Origin: an uncultured Trichococcus sp.
GTDB lineage: Bacteria > Bacillota > Bacilli > Lactobacillales > Aerococcaceae
Assembly (NCBI RefSeq): GCF_963663645.1
Contig: NZ_OY760503.1
Span: 310,001-374,000, forward strand
Direction of reading: 5' to 3'
DNA: 64,000 nt
In this document: in pieces, positions 8,970 to 17,972 of the stretch
How the letters are laid out: each line of letters begins with the position of its first letter
Numbering within the stretch: position 1 is the stretch's first letter
Made by a program: the position numbers and the translations under genes
The notes under the pieces: generated by a model
The model's input: only the letters and a program-made list of their open reading frames with translations
Databases searched by the model: none
What the model was told of the DNA's origin: nothing

Positions 8970-9110
8970 GAAATTGTCGAAAGCAGGAAGCGTATTCGAT
9001 AATTTTATTGCCGTACGGGACGAAATTGTCGAATGCTTGAGGACATTCGACAATTTTGCATCTGAATGAGACGTAATTGTCGAATGCAGGAAGTGCATCC
9101 GACAATTTGC
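8970..9110. repeat. Three-unit palindromic array, family B (52-bp period)
   Basis: Units begin at 8971, 9023 and 9074 (spacing 52 and 51). Each is a palindrome with arms AATTGTCGAATG and CATTCGACAATT around about 8 bases; units 1 and 3 have a few mismatches. The sequence differs from families A and C, but the period is nearly the same. It fills the gap between the 3' ends of rlmN and the convergent gene at 9145. Confidence 0.88.
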
Positions 9111-9144
9111 CCCAACCTTAGCCAGCAAACCAGGTCCTGCTTGT

Positions 9145-9483
9145 TTACTCTTCGTCGGGCGCGGTCTCCTGCATCCAACCTTGGAAACCGCAATGCGGGC
9201 AGGTCAAGCGTTTGCCTTGCTTGCCTCCGTTCAGCGACAGCAGATCCGTCAGGAAGCTGACTTTGAATTTGCGCCGGCATTGCGGGCAGACGTACGCATT
9301 CACGCGCGAATGGTAGTAAACGATGGCGAACAGAACGGCGATACCCGCCAAAACCATCAGCTCCGGATAGAAGCCGCCTGCTTTCTCGGCTGCGGGAAAG
9401 CCAACCACCAAGAACAGCATATATCCCGCAACCGCAAGCATCGTAACGCGATCCGATTTCCGGTTTTTACCTCTCTTGGCCAT
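9145..9483 (-). CDS. Small membrane protein with C-terminal zinc ribbon
   Basis: 112 residues from ATG 9483 (AAGGATGAGG upstream). Two hydrophobic helices (about residues 14-30 and 41-56) are followed by a CPQC...CPHC four-cysteine zinc-ribbon-like module. No named family recognised. The arrangement suggests a membrane-anchored protein with a cytoplasmic metal-binding domain. Divergent from degV, with the intergenic region shared by both promoters. Confidence 0.72.
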   Translation of the reverse strand: MAKRGKNRKSDRVTMLAVAGYMLFLVVGFPAAEKAGGFYPELMVLAGIAVLFAIVYYHSRVNAYVCPQCRRKFKVSFLTDLLSLNGGKQGKRLTCPHCGFQGWMQETAPDEE

Positions 9484-9522
9484 GCCTCATCCTTCCCTTC
9501 CTGTTTGTGATTCCATCATAAC

Positions 9523-9556
9523 ACTTTTTGGTTGGGCACTAAAAGTGTGGTATATT
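9523..9556 (+). promoter_or_regulatory. Candidate degV promoter with overlapping inverted repeat
   Basis: TTGGTT (9528-9533) and TATATT (9551-9556) are separated by 17 bp. A 7-bp inverted repeat, CACTTTT and AAAAGTG, spans the -35 and spacer and could be an operator. Confidence 0.45.
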
Positions 9557-9618
9557 GGAACCAACACATTAAGTCCATTGGCAATAATATATTTGACCAT
9601 TGGAGACGGAGGAATAAT

Positions 9619-10485
9619 ATGAGCAGAGTGATCCTTACGACTGAAAGCGGCGCGGATGTCCCCGCTGATTTGGCAAAGAAACACAATATCCGGATCGTGC
9701 CGATGCACGTCATCATGGACGATGTCGACCATCTGGATGGATCTTTCCCGGTCACGGATCTGTACGATTATTACGAGCGAACCAAAAAAACGCCTTCCAC
9801 GACCGCAACCAATCCGAACGAATATACCGCCTTTTTCGAAAAAATCCGCTTCGACCGGCCCGACAGCATCATCGTGCATATCGGCTACACCTCCAAGGCC
9901 TCTTCCTCATTCCAGAGTGCCGTTTTGGCGGCGGAAGATTTCGGGAACATCCATCTCATCGATGCCCTGAACGTATCCGGCGGCTTGGCCGCGATCGTGC
10001 TTTACGCCGCCGACCTGCTTGAGAAGGAGCCGGACATCGCAGTGGACCAGCTGGTTGCCGCCATCGAAGCAGTCGTGCCGCGCACGCACTTCTCGTTCAT
10101 GCCGTCCGGTCTCGAGTTCCTGCGGGCAGGCGGCCGCGTCTCCAACGCAGCCTATCTGGGGGCATCGCTTCTGAAGATCAAACCGACGATCGAATTGATC
10201 GATGGCAAATTGGTTTCCACAAAAAAATACCGCGGCAAGATGAGCCGCGTCGTTATCGATTTTTTTGATGACTACCTGAAGACCTATGCCATCGACGACA
10301 ATAAGCTGTACCTCATCCAATCGCTCGGCTTGGATAAAGAAATCATGAACCAAATGGAAAACTACGCGAAGGAAAAAGGTTTCCATGACGTCACTTGGGT
10401 CCAGACCGGCGGCGTCATCACTTCCCATGGCGGCCCCGGCGCTTTCGGTATTGCCGGAATCGAGAAATCAGGAAACGTTGATTAA
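9619..10485 (+). CDS. degV: DegV family fatty-acid-binding protein
   Basis: 288 residues from ATG 9619 preceded by GGAGG. Hallmarks are the N-terminal TTESGADVP strand, PSTTATNPNEY, HIGYTSKASSSFQSA with the ligand-contacting Ser, and the EFLRAGGRVS loop. DegV/FakB proteins bind a fatty acid and present it to the kinase FakA. No fakA is in the window, and this clade could bind another acyl chain. Monocistronic, closed by a terminator. Confidence 0.9.
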   Translation: MSRVILTTESGADVPADLAKKHNIRIVPMHVIMDDVDHLDGSFPVTDLYDYYERTKKTPSTTATNPNEYTAFFEKIRFDRPDSIIVHIGYTSKASSSFQSAVLAAEDFGNIHLIDALNVSGGLAAIVLYAADLLEKEPDIAVDQLVAAIEAVVPRTHFSFMPSGLEFLRAGGRVSNAAYLGASLLKIKPTIELIDGKLVSTKKYRGKMSRVVIDFFDDYLKTYAIDDNKLYLIQSLGLDKEIMNQMENYAKEKGFHDVTWVQTGGVITSHGGPGAFGIAGIEKSGNVD

Positions 10486-10488
10486 TAG

Positions 10489-10535
10489 AAAAAACTTCTG
10501 CCTCGGGTAATTATTCCCTGGGCAGAAGTTTTTTT
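10489..10535. terminator. Bidirectional terminator between degV and the AAA+ gene
   Basis: AAAAAACTTCTGCC pairs with GGCAGAAGTTTTTTT around a short GC-poor loop. It has A and T runs on both sides and lies between convergent stop codons. Confidence 0.9.
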
Positions 10536-10544
10536 GTTTGCCTA

Positions 10545-12932
10545 TTAAATTTCTTCTATATCTTCCGGCAGGATCGTGAACAGGTCCGCCTCCTCGTCCT
10601 CAGCCAAGCGGTTGCTTTGGTGCAGCTTCGCCTTCTCAAAGAGGCTCCTGGCCGTGCGGGCATTGCCGAAATGGCTGTCGCGGGTCGTATAGGACTGCAC
10701 GAACAGATTCTTCACTTTCTCCTGGGCTTCCTCCGTCAGCACAAAACCTTGCTGAGTGGCGGCCATCTGGAATATTTCCGTCAGTTCTTCGCTGTCGTAA
10801 TCCGGGAAATCGACCGTGTAGGCGATCCGGCTGCGGATGCCGGAGTTCATGCTGAGCATCTGCTCCATCTCGCTCGGATAGCCTGCCATGATGACGACCA
10901 GTTTGTCGCGGTTGTCCTCCATCTCCTTGATCAGCGTACTGATGGCTTCATAGCCGAAGTCGTTTTCGGAGGCGGAATAAAGGGAATAGGCTTCATCGAT
11001 GAACAGGACGCCGCCGTATGCTTCCTTGATTTTCTCCAGTGTCTTCGGTCCGGTTTGGCCGACGTATTGCCCGACCAGTTCTTCCCTTGTGACTTCGATC
11101 ATGTGTCCGCGCTTCAGCACCCCGATGGATTTCAGAATTTGGCTGATCAGCCGCGCGATTGTGGTCTTGCCTGTGCCGGGGTTCCCGGTGAAGACCATAT
11201 GCAAGGACAAATCGCTCATCGGATGGCCCATCTTTTCACGGCGTTTCTCGGCGCGCACGTAGTTCATGATCGAGCTGACCTGCTTTTTGACATCCTTCAG
11301 GCCGACCAGATTGCGCAGCTGCGCCATCAGGTCCTCAATATTATCCCCGAACAGTTGGTTCGGGTCGATGCCGAAATCGAGCGGCTCGATGATGACCAGA
11401 TCATCCTTCGTCACCGGCTTTTCGCTCAGACGAAAGGCCCGTTCCCGCATCGCTTCTTCCATGATGTTCCGGACGGCACGGGCATTTGCGAACTGCGGGA
11501 CCACTTTTTCCTGATTGATTTTGACCTTGAAGGCCTGCTCCGCTTCCTCGGTCAACGTATAATGGTTGTCCTTGGCTTGCGACTTGGCGATTTCCAGCAG
11601 TTCCTGGTCGGAAAAATCCTCAAAATCGATCTGCATGTTGATCCGGCTCGACAAGCCTGGGTTCGATTTCAGCAGCTGCTTCATGCCGGTGTCATAACCC
11701 GCCAGGATCACGATGAACTCATTGCGGTGATCCTCCATCGCTTTGATCAGAGTGTCGATGGCCTCGGAGCCGTAATCGAGCGAATCGCTGTCCGAGGACG
11801 CCAAGGAATAGGCTTCATCGATGAACAGCACGCCGCCCATGGCCGATTCGATGACGGCTTTTGTCTTCTGGGCTGTCTGGCCGACGTAGCCGCCGACCAG
11901 ATCCGAGCGATCGACTTCCACCAACTGCCCCGATTCAAGGATGCCCAAGGAGTAGAAGATATTCCCCAAAATCCTGGCGACCGTCGTTTTCCCTGTGCCC
12001 GGATTGCCGGAAAAGGCGAAATGATAGGAAGGCTGTTCATTCTTCTCGATCGATAGCATGTAGGCCCTTTTCTTGTCGTATTCGACCAGTTTCACGATCC
12101 GGTTGATGGTCTCCTTCACTTCCGACAGACCGATCAGATCATTCAGTTCGGCCAGAGACTCTTCCAAAGAGACTTTGACTTTCCGGTTGGAATGGGCGGC
12201 ATCCATATGGAAATAATCGGTATGAGGGGCCCTTCTTGCCAGCCGGCTCGACTGCATGGTCGCAATCAGCTTGCCGACTTTTTCGGTGCTGTGCGATAGC
12301 GGCCGCGTCCGTTCCAATTCCTTATGGATGCGGCGGCACTCATCGAAACGACCGTGGATGTAGTAGGCATAAACGCGGTCGTATTCGATGGCATCGTCAT
12401 AGCCGTATTTCTCGGACTCTTCGATGGATGCCAGAATCGTATCAAGCTCCTCTTCCTGCTGCAGGTAGATCTTCGATTTCAAACGCAAAGCCGCGAAGGA
12501 TTTCGGGCTGTGCTTGATCACCTGCTCGACGAGTTCCAGCGCCCGCGGGAGGTCGTTCTTTTCGAAGGCCATCTTCGCCAGCACAAGGGCCGCTTCCCAA
12601 TTGGCGGGGTTGCGGGCGAAGGCGGCTTGCGCGTAGCTCTCCGCTGCCTTGTCATCGCCATCCTCCGCATACAGCTTCGCCAAAAGCGTCAAATAGGCAT
12701 CGCCGGTGCCGTCCAATTCCACTGCCCGCAGCGCGTAATGCATCGCTTTTTCGAGATTGCGGTTCTTGTAGTGGCTGAGCCCCAACAAGTAATTCACATG
12801 TGGATGATCCGGATGCGTCCGGATGGCTTCCATCAGGACCGGGACGCTGCTCAAGGACATGTTTTTTCTGATATTGTTCTCGATCCCTTTTAACCTCTCG
12901 TCGATATTTTCAGTTAGGCTTTCGTCTGTCAT
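10545..12932 (-). CDS. TPR plus tandem CbbX/SpoVK-type AAA+ ATPase
   Basis: 795 residues. The first 230 are helical TPR-like repeats (HPHVNYLLGLSHYKNRNLEKA, NWEAALVLAKMAFEKNDLPRA). Two complete AAA+ modules follow, with Walker A GNPGTGKTTVAR near residue 311 and GNPGTGKTTIAR near 580, each with LFIDEAYSL as Walker B. This is the architecture of SpoVK/CbbX-like double AAA+ proteins, hexameric remodelers whose known members include the Rubisco activase CbbX. A non-sporulating, non-autotrophic host would need a different substrate, unknown here. AAGGAAG precedes ATG 12932. No neighbour suggests a partner. Confidence 0.88.
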   Translation of the reverse strand: MTDESLTENIDERLKGIENNIRKNMSLSSVPVLMEAIRTHPDHPHVNYLLGLSHYKNRNLEKAMHYALRAVELDGTGDAYLTLLAKLYAEDGDDKAAESYAQAAFARNPANWEAALVLAKMAFEKNDLPRALELVEQVIKHSPKSFAALRLKSKIYLQQEEELDTILASIEESEKYGYDDAIEYDRVYAYYIHGRFDECRRIHKELERTRPLSHSTEKVGKLIATMQSSRLARRAPHTDYFHMDAAHSNRKVKVSLEESLAELNDLIGLSEVKETINRIVKLVEYDKKRAYMLSIEKNEQPSYHFAFSGNPGTGKTTVARILGNIFYSLGILESGQLVEVDRSDLVGGYVGQTAQKTKAVIESAMGGVLFIDEAYSLASSDSDSLDYGSEAIDTLIKAMEDHRNEFIVILAGYDTGMKQLLKSNPGLSSRINMQIDFEDFSDQELLEIAKSQAKDNHYTLTEEAEQAFKVKINQEKVVPQFANARAVRNIMEEAMRERAFRLSEKPVTKDDLVIIEPLDFGIDPNQLFGDNIEDLMAQLRNLVGLKDVKKQVSSIMNYVRAEKRREKMGHPMSDLSLHMVFTGNPGTGKTTIARLISQILKSIGVLKRGHMIEVTREELVGQYVGQTGPKTLEKIKEAYGGVLFIDEAYSLYSASENDFGYEAISTLIKEMEDNRDKLVVIMAGYPSEMEQMLSMNSGIRSRIAYTVDFPDYDSEELTEIFQMAATQQGFVLTEEAQEKVKNLFVQSYTTRDSHFGNARTARSLFEKAKLHQSNRLAEDEEADLFTILPEDIEEI

Positions 12933-13218
12933 CAGGAAATTCTTCCTTCCATTTTGTATTCATAAGATGCAGTGTGTTTATATTTGCGTGGATAATCCTA
13001 TTTATTCTAACATATCCTTCCTTTTTTTCCTCTTGATTTTGCTCATCGGCTTATCCTCTGGAATTGTTTCTGCAAGCGTCAATTTATTGAAAAAAAACTG
13101 TACAATACACCCCATTTCTTCTATGCTTAATCATGAAGATGAACGCTTTCTTTTTCAGTGATCAAGGATTTCCAATGAGCGAATCATTCGTGAAATGATT
13201 AACATAAGGAGGAACTAT
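12933..13218. other. Divergent intergenic region
   Basis: About 285 bp between divergent start codons, AT-rich with several T and A tracts. It must hold promoters for the AAA+ gene and the Na/Pi symporter, but no pair of hexamers with good spacing stands out, and no small ORF with a ribosome-binding site was seen. Confidence 0.5.
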
Positions 13219-14964
13219 ATGGATTGGCAAAGTATGTTATTCCAATTTTTTGGTGGGTTAGGCATTTTTTTGTTCGGATTGAAATACATGGGGGATGGCC
13301 TGCAGCGAAGTGCGGGCGATAATTTGCGAAATATATTGAACAAGTTCACTTCCACCCCTTTCCGGGCTGTGTTGGCGGGAATTTTGGTGACCGTATTGAT
13401 CCAGAGCAGTTCGGGGACTACGGTTCTGGCCGTGGGATTGGTCAGTGCCGGCTTCATGAATCTGGAGCAAGCCATCGGAATCATTATGGGGGCTAACATC
13501 GGAACGACGATCACAGCCTTCATCATCGGTTTCCATGTGGGGGCATACGCCCTTCCGATCATGGCGATCGGCGCCATCTTGCTCTTCTTCACAAAGAATT
13601 CTTTTTTGAACAGCATCGGCCAAATCATCTTTGGCTTCGGCTCCCTTTTCTACGGACTGGACTTGATGGGAACAGGCATGGAACCGTTGGAGCAGCTTTC
13701 GCAATTCAGATCGCTGATGACTAATTTGTCCGACCACCCTTTTTACGGCGTACTGACAGGAACCGGGCTGACTTTAGCGATTCAAAGTTCCAGTGCCACA
13801 GTCGGTATCCTGCAGGAACTTTATTCCCAAAACAGCATCTCTCTGCAGGCTGCTTTGCCGATCCTGTTCGGCAACAATATCGGCACTACCATCACGGCTG
13901 TGCTCGCCGCAATCGGAGCCAGCTTGCCCGCAAAACGTGCGGCCGCCTCCCATGTCGTATTCAATCTGACAGGAACGGCCTTCATCTTGCTCATTTTGGC
14001 GCCGTTCACCGTCGTGCTGACAAACTTGTCCGCATCATTGAATCTCAATCCCGCCATGCAGCTTGCCTTCGCACACGGCATGTTCAACGTATTGAACGTA
14101 TTGATCCAGATGTGGTTCATCCGCCAACTGGCTGTCTTGGTTACAAAAATGGTCCCAGGCGAAGAGCGGATCGTGAAATATGATGCTACCCATCTCGACT
14201 ATACGATCATCCAGACCAGTCCGGCCGTGGCATTGAACCAGGCCAAACTTGAAGTCGAACAGATGGGATCGTTTGTGGCGGATGAATACCATGCCGCCTA
14301 TAAGTATTACCTCGACCACAATGATCTCTACAAGCAGGATACGCTCCAACTCGAAGAAATCGTCGACACCATCGACTACAAGCTGACGGAATACCTGACC
14401 TTCATCTCACGGGAAGAGCTGCCGTTCCATGCTTCGAACGATCATGCCATCATGATCGACATCACGAAATACTTGGAACGCATCGGTGACCATTGTGAAA
14501 ATATCGTAAAGAATATCGAAGATGCCACCAAAGCTGCCAAACGGGACATCCGCGCCAATAAAGAGCTGCAGGATGTCAAAACGATTCTGATGGATGAGGA
14601 TCTCGTGAAACTATTCGCCATGGTCGAACAGAATATCCAGGAGGCGATCGACTCCTATATCCAAGACGATCATTTGCTGGCCGAACAAGTGATCCAGCGT
14701 GAAGAAGAAGTGAACGAACAAGAGCAGATGATCCGCGGAAACTATATCCAGCGCTTGAACAGCGGAATCGGATTGCCTTCCGAAGGCATCCTGTTCATCG
14801 ATATCGTATCCAACTTGGAACGCATCAGCGACCACGCTGTGAAGATCGCAAAACATACTTTGGGAACACGCTACCCTTATCAAAAATTGAGCCGTCGCTT
14901 GATCCGCAAAACAGAGCAAGCCCATGCTAGTGTTGCCTTGAATGCTTCACCTCCGGAAAAATGA
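13219..14964 (+). CDS. Na+/phosphate symporter with PhoU-like C-terminal domain
   Basis: 581 residues from ATG 13219 after AAGGAGG. Two inverted transport repeats carry the QSSSGTT and QSSSATV motifs typical of the NptA/PNaS family (YjbB-like), within about eight membrane helices. From about residue 320 the protein is soluble and has two PhoU-type helical bundles (ITKYLERIGDHCENI, DIVSNLERISDHAVKI). The family couples phosphate flux, often export, to sodium. Single gene; the next gene has its own promoter. Confidence 0.92.
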   Translation: MDWQSMLFQFFGGLGIFLFGLKYMGDGLQRSAGDNLRNILNKFTSTPFRAVLAGILVTVLIQSSSGTTVLAVGLVSAGFMNLEQAIGIIMGANIGTTITAFIIGFHVGAYALPIMAIGAILLFFTKNSFLNSIGQIIFGFGSLFYGLDLMGTGMEPLEQLSQFRSLMTNLSDHPFYGVLTGTGLTLAIQSSSATVGILQELYSQNSISLQAALPILFGNNIGTTITAVLAAIGASLPAKRAAASHVVFNLTGTAFILLILAPFTVVLTNLSASLNLNPAMQLAFAHGMFNVLNVLIQMWFIRQLAVLVTKMVPGEERIVKYDATHLDYTIIQTSPAVALNQAKLEVEQMGSFVADEYHAAYKYYLDHNDLYKQDTLQLEEIVDTIDYKLTEYLTFISREELPFHASNDHAIMIDITKYLERIGDHCENIVKNIEDATKAAKRDIRANKELQDVKTILMDEDLVKLFAMVEQNIQEAIDSYIQDDHLLAEQVIQREEEVNEQEQMIRGNYIQRLNSGIGLPSEGILFIDIVSNLERISDHAVKIAKHTLGTRYPYQKLSRRLIRKTEQAHASVALNASPPEK

Positions 14965-14991
14965 GGATCCTCAGTCACTCGCGGCTTATTT

Positions 14992-15020
14992 TTGAGTTTG
15001 ATCGGAAACAACGCTATACT
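14992..15020 (+). promoter_or_regulatory. Promoter of the sugar-phosphate kinase gene
   Basis: TTGAGT (14992-14997) and TATACT (15015-15020) with a 17-bp spacer, 57 bp before the start codon. Confidence 0.6.
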
Positions 15021-15076
15021 TAAGACAGCAGTTTTACATATCGGTCACTTTCGAATTTCGGTCAGGAGGAATTGCA

Positions 15077-15991
15077 ATGATTTATACGATTACTTTGAAT
15101 CCAACCATCGATTACATCGTCTCCGTCCCCCATCTTAGTTTAGGGCATTCTCACCACATGGATGAGGAACTGATCACTCCCGGCGGCAAAGGCATCATGG
15201 TCTCCCGCGTCCTGAAAGCCCTCGGGATCCCTTCAATCGCACTGGGATTCCGCGGCGGCTTCACCGGCGAGTTTGTCCGTGATTACTTGGAAGAATTGCA
15301 GATCATCAATCAGTTCATCGTTATAAAAGAGCGCACGCGCATCAACTTGGTTTTGAAATCGGATCAGGATACGGAAATCAGTGATTACGGACCTGCTGCG
15401 ACCGAAGAGGAAGTCGCTGTTTTTATGAAATGCTTCGAAGACATCTCAACGCAAGACTTCGTTGTTTTGTCGGGCAGCAAACTGCCATCCATGCCCAAGG
15501 ATTTTTATGAACAGTTGATCCGCTCCTTGCATGAGGAAGGCGTGCCTTTTGCCTGCGACATCACGAAGGAGGAACTGCGGAACAGCCTGCAATACCACCC
15601 CTTGGTCGTGAAGCCGAACCAGAAGGAAGTCGGCGAATTGTTCGGCCGGACTTTCTCCACTTGGCAGGAGGTTGTCCCTTACGGCAAGCAGTTGGTTGAG
15701 CTGGGTGCCCAGAATGCCATCGTTTCCCTCGGCGGCGACGGCGCGCTTCTGTTCACGGCGAATGAAGTCATTTATGCACCGCCGTTATCCGGTGAAGTCG
15801 CCAACCCGGTCGGCTCCGGGGATTCCATGGTGGCCGGGTTTGTCGGGACCTTTATCCGTACTGGGGACCCCTTGGAAGCTTTCCGAGTCGCCGTCGCTTG
15901 CGGGACTGCCACAGCCTTCTCACCGGATATCGCCACTGCCGATGAGATTGAAGCGCAATTGGCCCGTGTTGTTTTGGAAAAAATCGAATAG
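15077..15991 (+). CDS. PfkB-family sugar-phosphate kinase (1-phosphofructokinase / LacC type)
   Basis: 304 residues from ATG 15077 after AGGAGG. TLNPTIDYIV, the substrate loop PGGKGIMVSRVL, KPNQKEVGELFG and the anion-hole motif NPVGSGDSMVAGF with catalytic Asp place it in the 1-phosphofructokinase / tagatose-6-phosphate kinase branch of PfkB. It probably phosphorylates a ketohexose-phosphate with ATP. No fruA, fruR, lacD or other sugar gene is adjacent, so substrate assignment stays open. The usual NxxGKG appears as TPGGKG, with Asn replaced by Thr-Pro. Confidence 0.85.
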   Translation: MIYTITLNPTIDYIVSVPHLSLGHSHHMDEELITPGGKGIMVSRVLKALGIPSIALGFRGGFTGEFVRDYLEELQIINQFIVIKERTRINLVLKSDQDTEISDYGPAATEEEVAVFMKCFEDISTQDFVVLSGSKLPSMPKDFYEQLIRSLHEEGVPFACDITKEELRNSLQYHPLVVKPNQKEVGELFGRTFSTWQEVVPYGKQLVELGAQNAIVSLGGDGALLFTANEVIYAPPLSGEVANPVGSGDSMVAGFVGTFIRTGDPLEAFRVAVACGTATAFSPDIATADEIEAQLARVVLEKIE

Positions 15992-16003
15992 GTCCACAAT
16001 CTT

Positions 16004-16056
16004 AAGAAGCGTTGGATAATTCCGGTCTCCGGAGGTTATCCAACGCTTCTTTTTTC
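16004..16056 (+). terminator. Terminator of the kinase gene
   Basis: A 16-bp stem (16004-16019 with 16036-16051) is followed by a T run that ends at 16056. Confidence 0.9.
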
Positions 16057-16069
16057 CCGCTTTTCCTCA

Positions 16070-16783
16070 TTAGCCTTCTGCTTCGGCCATTTCTTCCGCC
16101 AAGTTGTGGTATTCGATTTCCTTGTCCATGAAATCGTCCGATTGGACAGCGAAATGTTGCGTGATGCTTTCGATGGTCTGGATCTCGCATTTTGCTTCGT
16201 CAACGATGTAATCGAGGATATGTCCACCGAATTTGCGGTCGTCGCTGATGAAATGGCAATGGAATCCTCCTTTGGCCACTCCGTCGAACAATTCCGGCGT
16301 ATAGATGCCGATCGCCGTCCCCTGCATATCATAGGCCTCGAACTCCGGTTGGACGCGCGTCGCTTCAACCAGGCGCGGATAAGGCTTCTGCTGCTTCGGT
16401 ACCGCCCGTGTGTGCATATATTCGAAATGCCCGGTGATTTTGACGACCGAGAACACATTCCGGCTGCGCACGCGTTTAACGATATCCGAGCGTACTTTTC
16501 TCAGCGTCATCGGCCGGTCGATATCGTATTCACGGTCCGGTTGAAAAAAAGTCACCGCAGCATGCGGCGTTGTCTGGGATGGCTCGACTTCCGAAATCGA
16601 GCCGTCCGCTTTCGCTTGATAGGCGATGCCGTCCAGCAGGATCAGTTCCCCTTCAAAATCATGGAAAGTCCCGATTCCGATGTCCCCATGCTTCAATAGT
16701 TCTTCGAATGTCAGGGTCCCGTCGAATACCCCCGCCATCAGATCCCCCAGCGTCTGATGCTGATACAATGTACTTTCGCCCAT
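16070..16783 (-). CDS. alsD: Alpha-acetolactate decarboxylase
   Basis: 237 residues from ATG 16783 with AGGAGGGG upstream. The zinc ligands are in GFHCHFISDDRKFGGH, the AlsD/BudA signature, and an acidic Glu-rich N-terminal strand (GTLTFEELLKHGDIGIGTFH) is conserved. The cytosolic enzyme converts 2-acetolactate to acetoin, the overflow route from pyruvate. The acetolactate synthase gene is not adjacent, so supply must come from another locus. Convergent with the kinase gene. Confidence 0.93.
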   Translation of the reverse strand: MGESTLYQHQTLGDLMAGVFDGTLTFEELLKHGDIGIGTFHDFEGELILLDGIAYQAKADGSISEVEPSQTTPHAAVTFFQPDREYDIDRPMTLRKVRSDIVKRVRSRNVFSVVKITGHFEYMHTRAVPKQQKPYPRLVEATRVQPEFEAYDMQGTAIGIYTPELFDGVAKGGFHCHFISDDRKFGGHILDYIVDEAKCEIQTIESITQHFAVQSDDFMDKEIEYHNLAEEMAEAEG

Positions 16784-16923
16784 CTGTTTCCGCCCCTCCT
16801 GTGCCTTTATGCAATCATTTATCATTCTTTCTGATCATGATAGCCCATTATATCACAGCAGGAAGCCGGCAAACAGTCGCGTCGCCAAGAAGCGCCGGCC
16901 ATCAACTTGATGTAGGATCCGCA

Positions 16924-16962
16924 CAAAAACAAATGAGGGCCGCCTCGGTATGAGACGACCCT
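16924..16962 (-). terminator. Terminator of trxA
   Basis: Stem 16936-16946 with 16952-16962 (AGGGCCGCCTC / GAGACGACCCT). On the minus strand it is followed by a T-rich stretch interrupted by a G. Confidence 0.7.
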
Positions 16963-16976
16963 CCTTGCATACTGTA

Positions 16977-17291
16977 TTACGCTAATTTTGTTTCCAGGTA
17001 ATCGACCAAAACATCTTTCGGATGGTAGCCGGTCAGTTTTTCCACCGGTTGTCCATCTTTGAACAACACCATTGTCGGAATGCTCATGATGCCGAACTGC
17101 GATGCAGTCATTTGGTTCTCGTCGATGTTCAACTTGACGATTTTCACTTTGTCGTCCATCTCTTCTTCGATTTCTTCCAAAACGGGGCCGAGCATACGGC
17201 ATGGTCCGCACCAAGGCGCCCAAAAATCCATCAATGTCAAACCTTCTTGTACTTCACTCTGCCATGTTGTATCTGTTACTTGTGTGCTCAT
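16977..17291 (-). CDS. trxA: Thioredoxin
   Basis: 104 residues, the standard thioredoxin length. The active site WCGPC has Cys28 and Cys31, cis-Pro is in SIPTMVLF, and the buried Asp-equivalent lies in LMDFWAPW. It reduces protein disulfides in the cytosol with thioredoxin reductase (not in window). AAGGAAGG precedes ATG 17291. Confidence 0.96.
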   Translation of the reverse strand: MSTQVTDTTWQSEVQEGLTLMDFWAPWCGPCRMLGPVLEEIEEEMDDKVKIVKLNIDENQMTASQFGIMSIPTMVLFKDGQPVEKLTGYHPKDVLVDYLETKLA

Positions 17292-17409
17292 TCTTAATCT
17301 ATCCTTCCTTTTACTGTATATTTTTGCATGAATTTCCTATCGACAAAAAACATTATACCCCACCCGGTATTATTAGTAAATAAAAAAGATTCAAAAGGAA
17401 GCAAGATGA

Positions 17410-17438
17410 TTGACAATCTCTCTGAATGGGAATAATAT
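17410..17438 (+). promoter_or_regulatory. Promoter of the marR-ABC exporter operon
   Basis: Consensus TTGACA (17410-17415), 17-bp spacer, TAATAT (17433-17438). Confidence 0.7.
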
Positions 17439-17473
17439 AGTTAGGGCACGAACTAAATGGGTGGTGAAAAATT

Positions 17474-17914
17474 ATGAGCAACACAGACCTGCTGGGATTC
17501 CGGATCAGATCGGTTTGGCAACAAGTGAAGCGCCTTATGAACAGGCACTTGACCGAAAATGATGGTTATGGCCTGACCGGCATGCAATTCGCGATTGTTT
17601 CCTACATCGCCAAAGAATCAGCAACGCGGGATGTCTTCCAGAAAGATCTCGAGCAGAAATTCGACATACGCAAATCGACCGTCACAGGCATCCTGAATAC
17701 GATGGAAAGAGATGGCTTGCTGTTTCGGGAAACCGTTCCTTATGACGCCAGACTGCGGAAAATGATGCTGACGGATAAGGCTTTGCATGCAAAAAAAAAT
17801 ACGGAACAAGTGATTGATTCCGTGGAGAGCCAATTGTCACAAGGCTTGACCGAAGAAGAAATCACCACCTTTTTGAGCATTCTCGAAAAAATTTCGAAAA
17901 ATGCCGAGAGCTGA
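17474..17914 (+). CDS. MarR family transcriptional regulator
   Basis: 146 residues with a winged-helix core: the DLEQKFDIRKSTVTGILNTM recognition helix and the wing VPYDARLRKMMLT, which follows the DxRxxxxxLT pattern of MarR. It is followed after 58 bp by the two exporter genes on the same strand, so it most likely represses or tunes them in response to a small ligand. Its own promoter is close to consensus, as expected for an autoregulated repressor. Confidence 0.92.
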   Translation: MSNTDLLGFRIRSVWQQVKRLMNRHLTENDGYGLTGMQFAIVSYIAKESATRDVFQKDLEQKFDIRKSTVTGILNTMERDGLLFRETVPYDARLRKMMLTDKALHAKKNTEQVIDSVESQLSQGLTEEEITTFLSILEKISKNAES

Positions 17915-17972
17915 ACACCTGAAATAAACAGATTAAATCACCCTGATTTACATAAAAGAAAGGATTAACGCT

